64,000 nucleotides of DNA, taken from positions 992,001 through 1,056,000 of the forward strand of contig CAWFXB010000002.1 in NCBI GenBank assembly GCA_963819755.1. The letters are read 5' to 3'. A model generated the notes under the pieces. The model worked only from the letters and a program-made list of their open reading frames with translations, did not search any database and was not told the origin of the DNA. Positions 10,161 to 18,952 of the stretch are shown piece after piece. A program made the translations under genes and the position numbers. Numbering within the stretch: position 1 is the stretch's first letter; each line of letters opens with the position of its first letter. This DNA comes from VRUE01 sp963819755. GTDB taxonomy: Bacteria > Actinomycetota > Thermoleophilia > Solirubrobacterales > 70-9.

Positions 10161-11621
10161 ATGAACCGCCAGATCGTCAAGCTCTTCGGCTTCATCGTCG
10201 TCCTCTTCGCGGTGCTGATCGGCTTCACGTCCTACTGGGCGGTCTTCGACGCGAAGGCGCTGAAGGGCAAGGAAGCCAACAAGCGACCGTTGCTCGAGCA
10301 GCAGCAGATCAAGCGCGGCCGGATCCTCGCCGCCGACGGGACCGTGCTTGCCCGCTCGGTGCCCAAGGGCCACGGCGACAGCCTGCGCTACGTGCGTCGT
10401 TACCCGCAGGGGTCGCTGTATGGGCACCCGATCGGCTACAGCTTCGTACGCCAGGGCGACAGCGAGTTCGAGAAGTACCACAACGATGAACTGGTCGGCA
10501 ACGAATCCGAATTCGGCTCGATCCTCGACCAGCTGCGCGGTCGCAACCAGGAAGGCAACGACATCGTCACCAACATCGATACCGAAGCGCAGCGGGTGGC
10601 GATGGCCGATCTCCAGGAACAGGGCTTTGGCGCCGTGGTCGCGATCGAACCGAGCAGCGGCCGGATCGAGGTGCTCGCCTCGAACCCTCCCTATGACCCC
10701 AACCGGGTTCCCTACGAACTCAAAGAGCTGAACGAAAACGAAGTCGAATCGCCGCTGGTCGATCGCGCCACCCAGGGCCAGCACCCGCCCGGATCGACCT
10801 TCAAGGTGGTGACCGCCGCCGCCGGTCTCGACAGCGGCACGATCACGCCGGAAACCACGATCGACGCGCCCGGCGAACTCGACGTCCAGGGGCAGCCCCT
10901 TCAGAACGACTTCAACGAGAATTTCGGCCCGATCACCCTCGACACGGCGCTGACCAACTCGGTCAACACCTGGTTCGCACAGCTGGGCGAACAGATCGGC
11001 GAGGAAACGCTGTTCGAATACATGGACCGCTTCGGCTTCAACTCGACCCCGGCGATTGACCTGCCCGAAGACCAGGTCTACCCGAGCGGGATCTTCGAAA
11101 GCGGGCAGCTGCTCGGCCGCAACGACCCGATCGACATCGCCCGCGTCGCGATCGGCCAGGAGCGCCTCCTGGTCACGCCGCTGCAGATGGCCGAGGTCGC
11201 CGCCGCGGTTGCTAACGGCGGCAGCCTGATGAAGCCGCAGATCTGGAGCCGGGTGGTCGACCCCGACGGACGCGTCGTCAAGCGCCTCGACCCGTCCCAG
11301 TACGGCCACCCGATCGACTCGCAGACCGCCGAAGAGCTGACCACCGCGATGGAAGGGGTGGTCAGCGAAGGAACCGGTACCAACGCGGCGATCCCCGGCG
11401 TTCCGGTGGCCGGCAAGACCGGCACGGCGGAAACGCCGGGCAACGAAAGTTGCGGCGGCGGCACGGAAGAGAACCAGGCATGGTTCATGGGCTTTGCGCC
11501 GGCCGACAATCCCCGGATCGCGATCGCCGCGACGGTCGAATGCACGACCGCCTTCGGCAACGACGCGGCGGCGCCGATCTTTCGCGACGTCGCCGAAACC
11601 ATTCTCAACGGAGGGAGCTGA
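10161..11621 (+). CDS. pbpA: Class B penicillin-binding protein (PbpA-like transpeptidase)
   Basis: 486 aa. One N-terminal signal-anchor helix (IVKLFGFIVVLFAVLIGFTSY), a non-catalytic dimerisation region, then the transpeptidase domain. Catalytic motifs from ATG 10161: SxxK at S212-K215 (GSTFKVV), SxN at S267-N269 (NSVNTW), KTG at 419-421 (GKTGTAE). Cross-links peptidoglycan with the SEDS protein encoded upstream. ATG 10161 is preferred to GTG 10146 since similarity starts at MNRQI and GTGAGG lies just upstream; the gap after the SEDS stop is 4 bases. Most glutamates in the outer domain are GAA, unlike the cytoplasmic proteins of the operon. Two Cys (NESCGGG, VECTT) near the C-terminus could pair. 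Confidence 0.94.
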   Translation: MNRQIVKLFGFIVVLFAVLIGFTSYWAVFDAKALKGKEANKRPLLEQQQIKRGRILAADGTVLARSVPKGHGDSLRYVRRYPQGSLYGHPIGYSFVRQGDSEFEKYHNDELVGNESEFGSILDQLRGRNQEGNDIVTNIDTEAQRVAMADLQEQGFGAVVAIEPSSGRIEVLASNPPYDPNRVPYELKELNENEVESPLVDRATQGQHPPGSTFKVVTAAAGLDSGTITPETTIDAPGELDVQGQPLQNDFNENFGPITLDTALTNSVNTWFAQLGEQIGEETLFEYMDRFGFNSTPAIDLPEDQVYPSGIFESGQLLGRNDPIDIARVAIGQERLLVTPLQMAEVAAAVANGGSLMKPQIWSRVVDPDGRVVKRLDPSQYGHPIDSQTAEELTTAMEGVVSEGTGTNAAIPGVPVAGKTGTAETPGNESCGGGTEENQAWFMGFAPADNPRIAIAATVECTTAFGNDAAAPIFRDVAETILNGGS

Positions 11622-11623
11622 CA

Positions 11624-13486
11624 GTGCCGCCTGAAGTTGGCGAGGGAAGCACGATCGACGGCCGCTACCGGTTGCTGCGCCGGATCGGTTCGGGGGGGAT
11701 GGCAGACGTCTGGCTGGCCGGCGATTCGCACTTGCAACGTCGCGTCGCGCTCAAGATCCTGCACGGCCGCTTTGCCCAGGATCGCGAGTTCGTCGAGCGC
11801 TTCCGCCGCGAGGCGGAGGCGGCCGCCAGTCTCTCGCATCCCAACATCGTCGCCGTCTTCGACCGCGGCGACATCGAAGGCACCTACTACATCGCGATGC
11901 AGCTGCTCGAGGGACGCTCGCTGAAGGAGCTGATCGACCAGGGGCTGACGCCGGAACAGTCGGTCGCCCTGGTCCGCCAGGTGCTCGAGGCGGCCGGCTT
12001 CGCCCACCGTCATGGGGTCGTGCATCGCGATCTCAAGCCGCAGAACGTCATCGTTGACGATGAGGGCAAGGCCACTGTCACCGACTTCGGCATCGCCCGC
12101 GCCGGCGCCTCGGAAATCACCCAGGCGGGCTCGGTGATGGGCACTCCGCACTACCTATCACCCGAGCAGGCTCAGGGGCAGGCCGTGACCGCGGTCTCCG
12201 ACCTCTACTCGATCGGCGTAATCCTCTACGAGGCCCTTGCGGGCCGCGTGCCCTTCGAGGCCGACTCGGCGATCGCGATCGCGATGAAGCAGGTCTCGCA
12301 CACGCCACAACGGCCGAGCTCGATCAACCCCGCCGTCTCACCCGCCCTCGATGCGGTGGTGATGCGTGCCCTCGAGAAGGATCCGGGCCAGCGCTTCCAG
12401 AGCGCCGATGCCTTCATCGCTGCGCTGGACTCAGCGTTGCGCAACCCCGGCGCCGAGGGGGGAGGCACCGCTGCCTTTGCCCCCCTGCCACCGCCCGTGG
12501 TCGCAGCCGGGGAGGCCCCGGCCGATACCAAGGACGAGGAGCACGGTCGCAGGAAATGGATCTGGTTCGCCCTCGCCGCGGTGCTCATCGGCGCCCTGCT
12601 CGGCTTCGCCCTGACCCGCGACACGAGCACCGACGTCCCCGCCGTGACCAGTAACCCCCTGAATGTCGCCATCGCCGTGCTCGAACAGAACGGCTTCAAG
12701 GTCGGCGCGATCAGCCGCGTGCAACGCGAAGTAGCCGTCAATACGGTGCTGGAGCAGGATCCGCCTGCGGGCAGCGCCTCGCTCGACTGCGCCTTCCTCA
12801 GCTTCTTCTGCTCGAAGCCGAAGGTTGCCCTGACGGTCAGCTCAGGCCCTGGCAGCGCCAAAATTCCCGGCGGCCTCCCGGGCCTGAGCCAGGAAGAAGC
12901 GGAAGAAAAGCTGGAAGAAGCCGGCTTTGACGTGCGGGTCGAAATGGCCAACTCCGACCAGGTCGAAGCCGGCCAGGTGATCCGCTCCGAACCGGGCGGG
13001 GGTACGACGGCGACCCGTGGCTCGACCGTCGTCCTCACGGTCTCCAAGGGGCAGAAGCTGGCCAAGGTGCCGGTGCTGGTCGGCACGCAGCGCTCGGTCG
13101 CCGTGCAGCAGATCCGCGGCCGCGGCCTCACCCCCGGCGTCGAAGAAGAAGAAAGCGCCAAGCCGGCGGGCGAGGTTATTCGCCAGGCCCCAAGCGCCGG
13201 CTCCGAACTGCCCCGCGGCTCCTCGGTCTCGATCGTCGTCTCCAAAGGGAAGCAGAAGACGAAGGTCCCCAACGTGATCGGCAGCGAACGTGCCGAAGCG
13301 GTGGAAACGATGCGCGAAGCCGGCCTCACGCCGACCGTGCAGGAAGAGGAAACGGAAGTGACGACGAAGATCGGGCGGGTCACCGACCAGTTCCCGCCGC
13401 CCGGCTCCGAAGTCGAACCGGGCGCCGAAGTGACCGTGGTCGTCGGCAAGCCGGCGAAGGAAAAAAGCGAAACGGAAGCCGAATGA
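11624..13486 (+). CDS. pknB: PknB-like PASTA-domain serine/threonine kinase
   Basis: 620 aa. Cytoplasmic kinase domain (about 10-275): RIGSGGMADVW, VALKIL, VVHRDLKPQNVI, DFGIARAG, YLSPEQAQG. A proline-rich juxtamembrane linker leads to a membrane helix near 310-328 (WIWFALAAVLIGALLGFAL), followed by four extracytoplasmic PASTA repeats beginning near residues 338, 413, 480 and 546. The first PASTA has an inserted Cys-containing segment (LDCAFLSFFCSK) that could form a disulfide. Senses muropeptides or lipid II and controls growth through the adjacent SEDS/PBP and FHA proteins. GTG 11624 has GAGGGAG upstream, 2 bases after the pbpA stop. Glu codons switch from GAG (17 of 21) before the helix to GAA (30 of 33) after it. 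The stop overlaps ddl. Confidence 0.95.
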   Translation: MPPEVGEGSTIDGRYRLLRRIGSGGMADVWLAGDSHLQRRVALKILHGRFAQDREFVERFRREAEAAASLSHPNIVAVFDRGDIEGTYYIAMQLLEGRSLKELIDQGLTPEQSVALVRQVLEAAGFAHRHGVVHRDLKPQNVIVDDEGKATVTDFGIARAGASEITQAGSVMGTPHYLSPEQAQGQAVTAVSDLYSIGVILYEALAGRVPFEADSAIAIAMKQVSHTPQRPSSINPAVSPALDAVVMRALEKDPGQRFQSADAFIAALDSALRNPGAEGGGTAAFAPLPPPVVAAGEAPADTKDEEHGRRKWIWFALAAVLIGALLGFALTRDTSTDVPAVTSNPLNVAIAVLEQNGFKVGAISRVQREVAVNTVLEQDPPAGSASLDCAFLSFFCSKPKVALTVSSGPGSAKIPGGLPGLSQEEAEEKLEEAGFDVRVEMANSDQVEAGQVIRSEPGGGTTATRGSTVVLTVSKGQKLAKVPVLVGTQRSVAVQQIRGRGLTPGVEEEESAKPAGEVIRQAPSAGSELPRGSSVSIVVSKGKQKTKVPNVIGSERAEAVETMREAGLTPTVQEEETEVTTKIGRVTDQFPPPGSEVEPGAEVTVVVGKPAKEKSETEAE

Positions 13487-14451
13487 GAGTTGCGGTCCTC
13501 TGCGGCGGGCGCTCCTCCGAGCACGACGTCTCGCTGCGCTCGGGCGAGGCGGTCGCGGGCGGGCTCGAGCAGGCCGGCAACGAGGCGCTGTTGGTGACGA
13601 TCGCGCGCGACGGCGGTTGGAGCTTCCGCGGCGCCCCGGTCGAGCTGATGCCGGCCGCCGGCCTGTTCGACGCCGACGTCGCCTTCCCGGCGCTCCACGG
13701 CCCCTTCGGCGAGGACGGCAGCGTCCAGGGCGTGCTCGAGTGGCTCGACGTCCCCTACGTCGGCTCCGACGTGCTCGCCTCGGCGGTCTGCATGGACAAG
13801 CTGACCTTGAAGCGCCTCTTCGCCCAGGCCGGCCTGCCGCAGGTCGAGTTCGCCGCCGCCGGCGAGGCAGGCTGGCGCGAGCGCTGCGAGGCGATGGGCC
13901 TGCCGCTCTGGGTCAAGCCCTCACGGCTCGGCTCGAGCGTTGGGATCAGCCGGGTCGAGAGGCTGGGGGAGGAGCTCGATGCGGCGGTCGACCTAGCCCT
14001 GCGCCATGACCCGCGCGTGATCGTCGAGGCCTCCGCCCACGGCCGCGAGGTCGAGTGCTCGCTGCTCGGCAACGAGCGGCCCGAGGCCTCGCTGCCGGGT
14101 GAGGTCGTCGCCCATGGCGAGTGGTACGACTACGAGACCAAGTACAGCGCCGGCGGCATGGAGCTGATCGTGCCGGCGGCGCTGGACGACGAGCAGACGG
14201 CTCGCCTGCGCGAGCTTGCCACCGCCGCCTTCCAGCTCGGCGGCTGCGCCGGCCTCGCTCGCTGCGACTTCTTCGTCGAGCCCGACGGCGAGATCCTCGT
14301 CAACGAGATCAACACCATGCCCGGGTTCACCGAGACGAGCGTTTACGCCAAGCTCTGGGAGGCAAGCGGCATCGATTACCCGGACCTGTGCGACCGTCTG
14401 CTCGAGCTGGCGATAGAGCGTCACACCAAGGCCCGCTCGCACGAGTTCTAG
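13483..14451 (+). CDS. ddl: D-alanine--D-alanine ligase
   Basis: 322-aa ATP-grasp enzyme making the D-Ala-D-Ala dipeptide for peptidoglycan precursors. Motifs: VAVLCGGRSSEHDVSL at the N-terminus, HGPFGEDGSVQGVLE, the ATP-grasp VKPSRLGSSVGISRV, YDYETKYSAGGMELIVPA (omega loop with the YxxK typical of D-Ala specificity), and the metal-binding end VNEINTMPGFTETSVY. ATG overlaps the pknB stop (ATGA), making it the last gene of a run coupled by overlaps or near-zero gaps from fhaB onward. Placing the precursor ligase behind the PASTA kinase, whose ligand is peptidoglycan-derived, is functionally coherent. Confidence 0.96.
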   Translation: MRVAVLCGGRSSEHDVSLRSGEAVAGGLEQAGNEALLVTIARDGGWSFRGAPVELMPAAGLFDADVAFPALHGPFGEDGSVQGVLEWLDVPYVGSDVLASAVCMDKLTLKRLFAQAGLPQVEFAAAGEAGWRERCEAMGLPLWVKPSRLGSSVGISRVERLGEELDAAVDLALRHDPRVIVEASAHGREVECSLLGNERPEASLPGEVVAHGEWYDYETKYSAGGMELIVPAALDDEQTARLRELATAAFQLGGCAGLARCDFFVEPDGEILVNEINTMPGFTETSVYAKLWEASGIDYPDLCDRLLELAIERHTKARSHEF

Positions 14452-14530
14452 CCCGCACCAAGATGTCTTGTCTGCAGGCGTGCATGAAAATAGCCATGTA
14501 ACGGACACACGGTGGCGTTAAGCTGGTGGG

Positions 14531-15082
14531 GTGGGAGATATTCAGAAGTTGGCGGCTGAACTCGGCGCCGAGGAGCGCACGCTGCGCCGCGCGGTGGCGC
14601 AGGGCACGATCAACTGCCGTCGTCAGGGTCCCCGGAGGACCAAGCTCGCCGCGGGTGAGGCGGACTACCTGCGAGAGCATTGGGAGCTCCTGTTCGATCT
14701 CAGGAAAGCCCTGCGCACCGAGCACAAGGTGCGCTTGGCCGTGCTCTACGGCTCTGTGGCACGTGGGCATGAGGACACCGGCTCGGACCTCGATTTCTTG
14801 GTTGCATTGTCGGATGACGCGCCCGCGGTGGTCACGGGTCTAGCAGCGCGCCTGAGCCATGTCGGCGGCCGCGACGCCGACGTCGCGCGCCTGGGCAGAA
14901 TTGAGAGCAGCACGCCGCTCCTACTCGACCGTGTGCTGGAGGAGGGCCGTGTCCTGGTCGACCGAGACGGGATCTGGGGAGAGCTCAGCAGCCGCAGTCG
15001 CTCCATTGCCGCCCGGGCGAAACGCTCCTACCGCCGGCAGATGAGCGAAGCGGCGCAGGCGATCGAGGAGTTGACCGCATGA
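14531..15082 (+). CDS. MNT-type nucleotidyltransferase domain protein
   Basis: 183 aa. An N-terminal helix-turn-helix-like region (about 1-45, LAAELGAEERTLRRAVAQG) precedes a minimal nucleotidyltransferase fold. Signature GSVARGHEDTGSDLDFLV supplies GS (74-75) and DxD (D86, D88). Such MNT proteins usually act as antitoxins that AMPylate a HEPN toxin, or form an aminoglycoside-nucleotidyltransferase-like clade. The next gene overlaps it by 4 bp (ATGA), so the two are a unit. GTG 14531 is preceded only by GT-rich sequence with GGTGGG; the start is moderately certain. An added DNA-binding-like N-terminus is unusual for the smallest MNT antitoxins and may provide autoregulation (inference). Confidence 0.8.
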   Translation: MGDIQKLAAELGAEERTLRRAVAQGTINCRRQGPRRTKLAAGEADYLREHWELLFDLRKALRTEHKVRLAVLYGSVARGHEDTGSDLDFLVALSDDAPAVVTGLAARLSHVGGRDADVARLGRIESSTPLLLDRVLEEGRVLVDRDGIWGELSSRSRSIAARAKRSYRRQMSEAAQAIEELTA

Positions 15083-15630
15083 AGCGCAATCTCGCGGCCA
15101 CTCTCAGCCCGGCGGCACTGGCGGCGGAGGAAGCTCGCCTGGCACGGTTCTTCAAGTCGATCAACAAGCACCGGGTCGCGCTGGACTTCGCGGTCGAAGA
15201 GAGCTTCGGCGGGGAGCTGGACCCCTCTGGTTGGAGGGGCGCCTTTGACTCCTCCGAGCCCACCGACACGATCCGGACAGTTGTGGTCACGGGTAGCTAC
15301 TCGGCGATCGTCAACGCCTACGTCGAGATTCTCAAGGCCGCCGCAGGCTCACGGTTGACGGGCCTCCTGCCACACCGTCGACCCCACGCGGAGCAGGTTT
15401 TCGAAGCAGTCCAAAGCGACGGCGGACTGACCGCCGAGCAGGTCGTCCTACTGAACGAAAGCTACGTGCTGGAGGGCCGCCTCGAGCACGCCTCACCCGA
15501 CGTCGACGCCGAGGAAGTTCGCGAACAGGTCGAGCGACTTCGCGAAGAGCTGCCCGGGTTGATCGGGAGCATCCACACCTGGCTCAAGTTGTACGGCATC
15601 ACGTTCGGCGAAAGCTCCACGCTGCACTGA
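15079..15630 (+). CDS. HEPN-like partner of the MNT protein
   Basis: 183-aa, largely helical protein with no family I recognise outright. It overlaps the MNT gene by 4 bp. RLTGLLPH (R92 to H99) fits the R-x(4-6)-H motif of HEPN ribonucleases, and position and size suit a HEPN toxin of a MNT/HEPN pair. Against that, it also contains a beta-like stretch (TDTIRTVVVTGSYSAIVNAYVEILK), unusual for all-alpha HEPN folds. No signal peptide or membrane segment. Convergent with the lipoprotein gene, 67 bases apart, with no strong terminator visible in the gap. Confidence 0.55.
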   Translation: MKRNLAATLSPAALAAEEARLARFFKSINKHRVALDFAVEESFGGELDPSGWRGAFDSSEPTDTIRTVVVTGSYSAIVNAYVEILKAAAGSRLTGLLPHRRPHAEQVFEAVQSDGGLTAEQVVLLNESYVLEGRLEHASPDVDAEEVREQVERLREELPGLIGSIHTWLKLYGITFGESSTLH

Positions 15631-15697
15631 ACTGAGTTTCGTGCGAAGGCGAATCCGGTTGTCAGGGTGTGAGGCGACGGCCCGTCATCCGTAGCCT

Positions 15698-16144
15698 TTA
15701 TGCACAGGCCAAGCTTTCGGCAACTGCTAAAAGTTCTCCAGCAGCCAGGTTTTGCACCAGTTCGTATGTGCTGCTGACCGTGCCTACAACTTCTTCTTCT
15801 TCACTGTGAGGCAGCAGCGTTTCGAATACGTCATTGATGAATCCATCCGCTGAGGGAAGGCGGACTTCGCCGGTTGACGGATCGTAGAATTCGCTATAGA
15901 CGAAGCACAGAAGCTCTCGCGTAGCTTGGTCTTCTTCGCCTGCGCGAACGGCCTGCTGCTCGGCGTTCTCAAGAGAGCCAGGAACAGGTACCGGAGGCCG
16001 AAGGGGTGGCTCCTCCGGTTTCGGGAGTCGAGGCGGCTCCGGGTGAATCGGTGGGGGCTCGGGAGGCTTGACGTCGGTGTGGCAACCGCCCATAAGGCTA
16101 ACTATCAGAACCAAGCCCAGCGCGATTGCCTTTGGCAGGCGCAT
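15698..16144 (-). CDS. Proline-rich lipoprotein
   Basis: 148 aa. Type II signal peptide MRLPKAIALGLVLIVSLMGGC with lipobox LMGGC (Cys at 21). A Pro/Glu-rich spacer (about 25-58, KPPEPPPIHPEPPRLPKPEE) probably spans the cell wall. A short acidic helical domain (about 60-148) follows, containing CFVYSEFYDPSTGEVRLP and ending in Cys-Ala. No known domain is recognised. It lies 8 bases downstream of the kinase on the same strand, so the two are probably co-transcribed. The DNA is visibly richer in A/T than its neighbours. Confidence 0.75.
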   Translation of the reverse strand: MRLPKAIALGLVLIVSLMGGCHTDVKPPEPPPIHPEPPRLPKPEEPPLRPPVPVPGSLENAEQQAVRAGEEDQATRELLCFVYSEFYDPSTGEVRLPSADGFINDVFETLLPHSEEEEVVGTVSSTYELVQNLAAGELLAVAESLACA

Positions 16145-16152
16145 GGCCCAAT

Positions 16153-17667
16153 TCAGCCCAACAGCTTGATGTCACTGATCTCGATCTGGTAGCGGCCTTC
16201 CTGGTCGCGGGCCGGTGAGGCTTTGGTGAACCAGAGCAGGAAGTAGGTCGAGGGCTGGCGGACGGCGAGGTCGATCTCCTGGGTCCCTTCGGCTTCGCTC
16301 ACTTCGCCGACCGGTTCGTCCCAGCCGGTGATGTCCGAAGGGGGGCCGGCGGGGGCGGCGAAGACCTGGGCGTTCCAGCCCGGGGTGGGGGTGCGGACGA
16401 TCATCTTCTTCGGCGTTGCCGGAGAGGTCGTCGTGACGTATATGCCGACGCCGGGGTCGGGCCCGGTCTTGGTCCCTTCGAACGTTTCGGAGTCGTAGTG
16501 CTCGGTTTCCCACGCGGTCCCGGTCGGGTCGCCGTCGGTGGCCAATTCGACCTTGCTGCCGACCTCTTCGCCGTCGCCCTCGGGGTCGTAGTCGGTTGCC
16601 CCCGAGATCGCGACGTTCCCGCCCTTGCCCTTGTCGGCACCGCCACCGCCGATGCCGCCGTTGGAGATCAGCTGCACCGCGAGCAGGGCGCCGCCGCCGA
16701 CCAGGAGCAGGATTGCGATCGCCGCCCATGACCACCGCGCACCGCTGGAGAGCTTTCGCTGCGGGGGCGGCACCGCGTCGAGCACGCTGGTTGCCTCGCC
16801 GGTGGTCGACCCCGCCCGCGCCGCCTCGACCTCGAGTGCGGTCTCGAGATCGTCGATCATCTCGCCGATCGTCTGGTAGCGCTCGGCCGGGTCCTTGGCC
16901 GTCGCCCGCTCGACCACCAGCGCCACCGCCGCTGAGGCCTCGGGGCGGCGCCGCTGCACGTCGGGCAGTTCCTCGTTGACGTGTTTCATCGCCACGCCGA
17001 CCTGGCTGTCGGCGTGGAAGGGGACCTGGCCGACCAGCATCTCGTAGAGGACGACGCCGAGCGAGTAGATGTCGGAGCGCGGGTCGACCGCTTTGCCCAT
17101 CGCCTGCTCGGGGGCGACGTAGTCGGTCGTGCCGAGCACGCGACCGGTGGCGGTGACGCCGTCCTGTTCGAGCTGGCGCGAGATGCCGAAGTCGGTCAGC
17201 TTGGCCCGTCCCTCCTCGTCGATCAGGACGTTCTGCGGCTTGATGTCGCGGTGGACCATGTTGCGCGCGTGGGCGACGCCGAGGCCGCGGGCGACCTCGA
17301 TCGCGTAAGCGATTGCCTCCTGCGTGTCGAGGGCGCCGACCCGGCCGATCCGCTGCTTCAGCGTCTCCCCCTTGACGTACTCGAAGACGATGTAGGGGTA
17401 GCCGCCGTCCTCGCCGGCGTCGATCACCGAGACGACGTTGGGGTGGGTCAGCTTGGCGACCGCGCGTGCCTCCTGGCGGAAGCGCTGCAGTTGGTCCTCC
17501 TGCTCGGACATCTCCCGGTGCATCACCTTCACCGCAACTGGCCGGTCGAGCGTGTCGTCACTTGCCAGGTAGACGGTCGACATGCCGCCGCTGCCCAGTT
17601 TCGCCTCCAGCCGGTAGCGCCCGGAGAGGACGGTTCCGATCATCGAGCTGGAAGGGCGGGAGCTCAT
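16153..17667 (-). CDS. Transmembrane serine/threonine kinase with discoidin-like outer domain
   Basis: 504 aa. Kinase domain (about 12-275): AKLGSGGMSTVYL, VAVKVMHREM, MVHRDIKPQNVL, DFGISRQLE, YVAPEQAMG. A linker and one membrane helix near 325-343 (WSWAAIAILLLVGGGALLAVQLI) lead to an outer Gly/Lys-rich spacer. The extracytoplasmic C-terminal domain (about 365-504) is beta-rich, ending TYFLLWFTKASPARDQEGR and resembling F5/8 type C-like domains attached to some actinobacterial kinases (MviN-type neighbours); this assignment is by pattern only. Its Glu codons shift from GAG in the kinase half to mostly GAA outside. ATG 17667 was chosen; MIGTVLSGRYRL at 17643 is an alternative start. Ligand unknown. 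Confidence 0.87.
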   Translation of the reverse strand: MSSRPSSSMIGTVLSGRYRLEAKLGSGGMSTVYLASDDTLDRPVAVKVMHREMSEQEDQLQRFRQEARAVAKLTHPNVVSVIDAGEDGGYPYIVFEYVKGETLKQRIGRVGALDTQEAIAYAIEVARGLGVAHARNMVHRDIKPQNVLIDEEGRAKLTDFGISRQLEQDGVTATGRVLGTTDYVAPEQAMGKAVDPRSDIYSLGVVLYEMLVGQVPFHADSQVGVAMKHVNEELPDVQRRRPEASAAVALVVERATAKDPAERYQTIGEMIDDLETALEVEAARAGSTTGEATSVLDAVPPPQRKLSSGARWSWAAIAILLLVGGGALLAVQLISNGGIGGGGADKGKGGNVAISGATDYDPEGDGEEVGSKVELATDGDPTGTAWETEHYDSETFEGTKTGPDPGVGIYVTTTSPATPKKMIVRTPTPGWNAQVFAAPAGPPSDITGWDEPVGEVSEAEGTQEIDLAVRQPSTYFLLWFTKASPARDQEGRYQIEISDIKLLG

Positions 17668-17785
17668 CTAGGTGCGACCATTGTCGAGCACGGTGTCGAT
17701 AGAGATTCTCTATCGCATTGCCAAGTCCCGCCAAGGACTGGACGATCTCGTGCGACCCGGCAATAGCGCGACTGAGGTCGGCTAT

Positions 17786-18823
17786 TTAAGGCGAACTTGG
17801 CCAGCCCGAGGGATAGCCGACCTCTTCTGCGCCGCCAACGGCATGCCCGATTCGCTTCGCCTCTGGATAATGGGCTCTCAGCAGCCCCAGAGCCTCCTCC
17901 TCTTTCTCGGGCGCTACAACACAGCAAAAGCCGCATCCCAGGTTGAAGACTTCGCGCATCTCGTCGTTGCTCACCGAGTGTCGCTCTTGGATCAACTGGA
18001 AAATGGGGGGGACGGGGAGTGGATCGTCGATCTCGTAGCCGACCTCGGCGACCAAGCGGAGCAAGTTGTCGAAGCCCTTGGAGGTGATGTGGGCCAGGCC
18101 ACGTACTCCGACCTTAGAGTGCAGCAGCTCCATGATCGGCTTGACGTAAATCTTGGTCGGCTCTATCAACACCTCCCCCAAGGGTCTGCCAAGGCGACCT
18201 TCCGGGTCATCATCAAGCGAAACCCCCTTCAGTGCTTCCCGGGCCAGCGTGTAGCCATTGGCGTGAAGTCCACTGGAAGGCAGTCCGAGAATCACGTCTC
18301 CGGCAGATATCGCTTCTCCAGCGACTATCTGATCAAGGGACACCCGCCCAAAGCAAGCTCCGGCGATGTCGACACCGCGGATCACCTCTCCAAGCTGAGC
18401 AAGCTCGCCCCCGGGGATCTCTATTCCAGCGAGCTCAGCCCCCTCCCGCAGGCCGGTGCCAATTTCTGCCTCCCGCTTTGGGTCGGCGACCTCGACGGCC
18501 AAATAGTCGAGCATCGCCATCGGTTCGGCTCCAACGCAAATCAGGTCATTTACGTTCATCGCGATGCAGTCGATGCCAATCGTGTCGAAACGATCCATCT
18601 GCTCAGCGATTAGAAGCTTCGTTCCAACTCCATCCGCAGAAAGGGCAATTCCGAGGTTGGTGTCTACGCGAATAATGTTGGCGAAGTGCCCATTCGCCAA
18701 CTCCTGCTTCGTCTCCATGGAGGAGCTTGTTGGCCTTAACGCGTTGACAAGGGCGCTCACTGCTCGATCAGCGAGGTCTTGATCAACGCCTGCGCGTGAG
18801 TATGCCGCCGTGCTCGGGTTCAT
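17786..18823 (-). CDS. purM: Phosphoribosylformylglycinamidine cyclo-ligase (AIR synthase)
   Basis: 345 aa; the fifth step of purine synthesis, ATP-dependent closure of FGAM to AIR. Motifs: TAAYSRAGVDQDLADRAV, SADGVGTKLLIAEQM, IDCIAMNVNDLICVGAEPM, GETA-like region replaced by GIEIPGGELAQLG, LGLPSSGLHANGYTLAR, and VRGLAHITSKGFDNLLR. The length is normal. Codon use is visibly unlike its neighbours: many A/T-ending codons and lower GC across 17,700-18,900, suggesting transfer or a different expression class. It stands alone on the minus strand, between the kinase and uppP, without other pur genes. About 118 bases separate its stop from the kinase ATG (17667), with no clear hairpin. Confidence 0.93.
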   Translation of the reverse strand: MNPSTAAYSRAGVDQDLADRAVSALVNALRPTSSSMETKQELANGHFANIIRVDTNLGIALSADGVGTKLLIAEQMDRFDTIGIDCIAMNVNDLICVGAEPMAMLDYLAVEVADPKREAEIGTGLREGAELAGIEIPGGELAQLGEVIRGVDIAGACFGRVSLDQIVAGEAISAGDVILGLPSSGLHANGYTLAREALKGVSLDDDPEGRLGRPLGEVLIEPTKIYVKPIMELLHSKVGVRGLAHITSKGFDNLLRLVAEVGYEIDDPLPVPPIFQLIQERHSVSNDEMREVFNLGCGFCCVVAPEKEEEALGLLRAHYPEAKRIGHAVGGAEEVGYPSGWPSSP

Positions 18824-18922
18824 TTGCGAGGGGAATTCCAGCTAGCCAGTTGAGTTTGTCGGCTCACTTGAAGGAAAAGCATGCCAGAAGAAGAAAGACA
18901 ACAAGGACAAATCTAGCCGCGA

Positions 18923-18943
18923 GGCTGGACGGGTTTTCCAGCC
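18923..18943 (-). terminator. Hairpin downstream of uppP
   Basis: GGCTGG (18923-18928) pairs with CCAGCC (18938-18943) around a 9-base loop, just beyond the uppP stop on the minus strand. There is no long T-tract, so terminator function is only plausible. The remaining sequence between purM and uppP shows nothing else. Confidence 0.4.
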
Positions 18944-18952
18944 GGCGAACCC

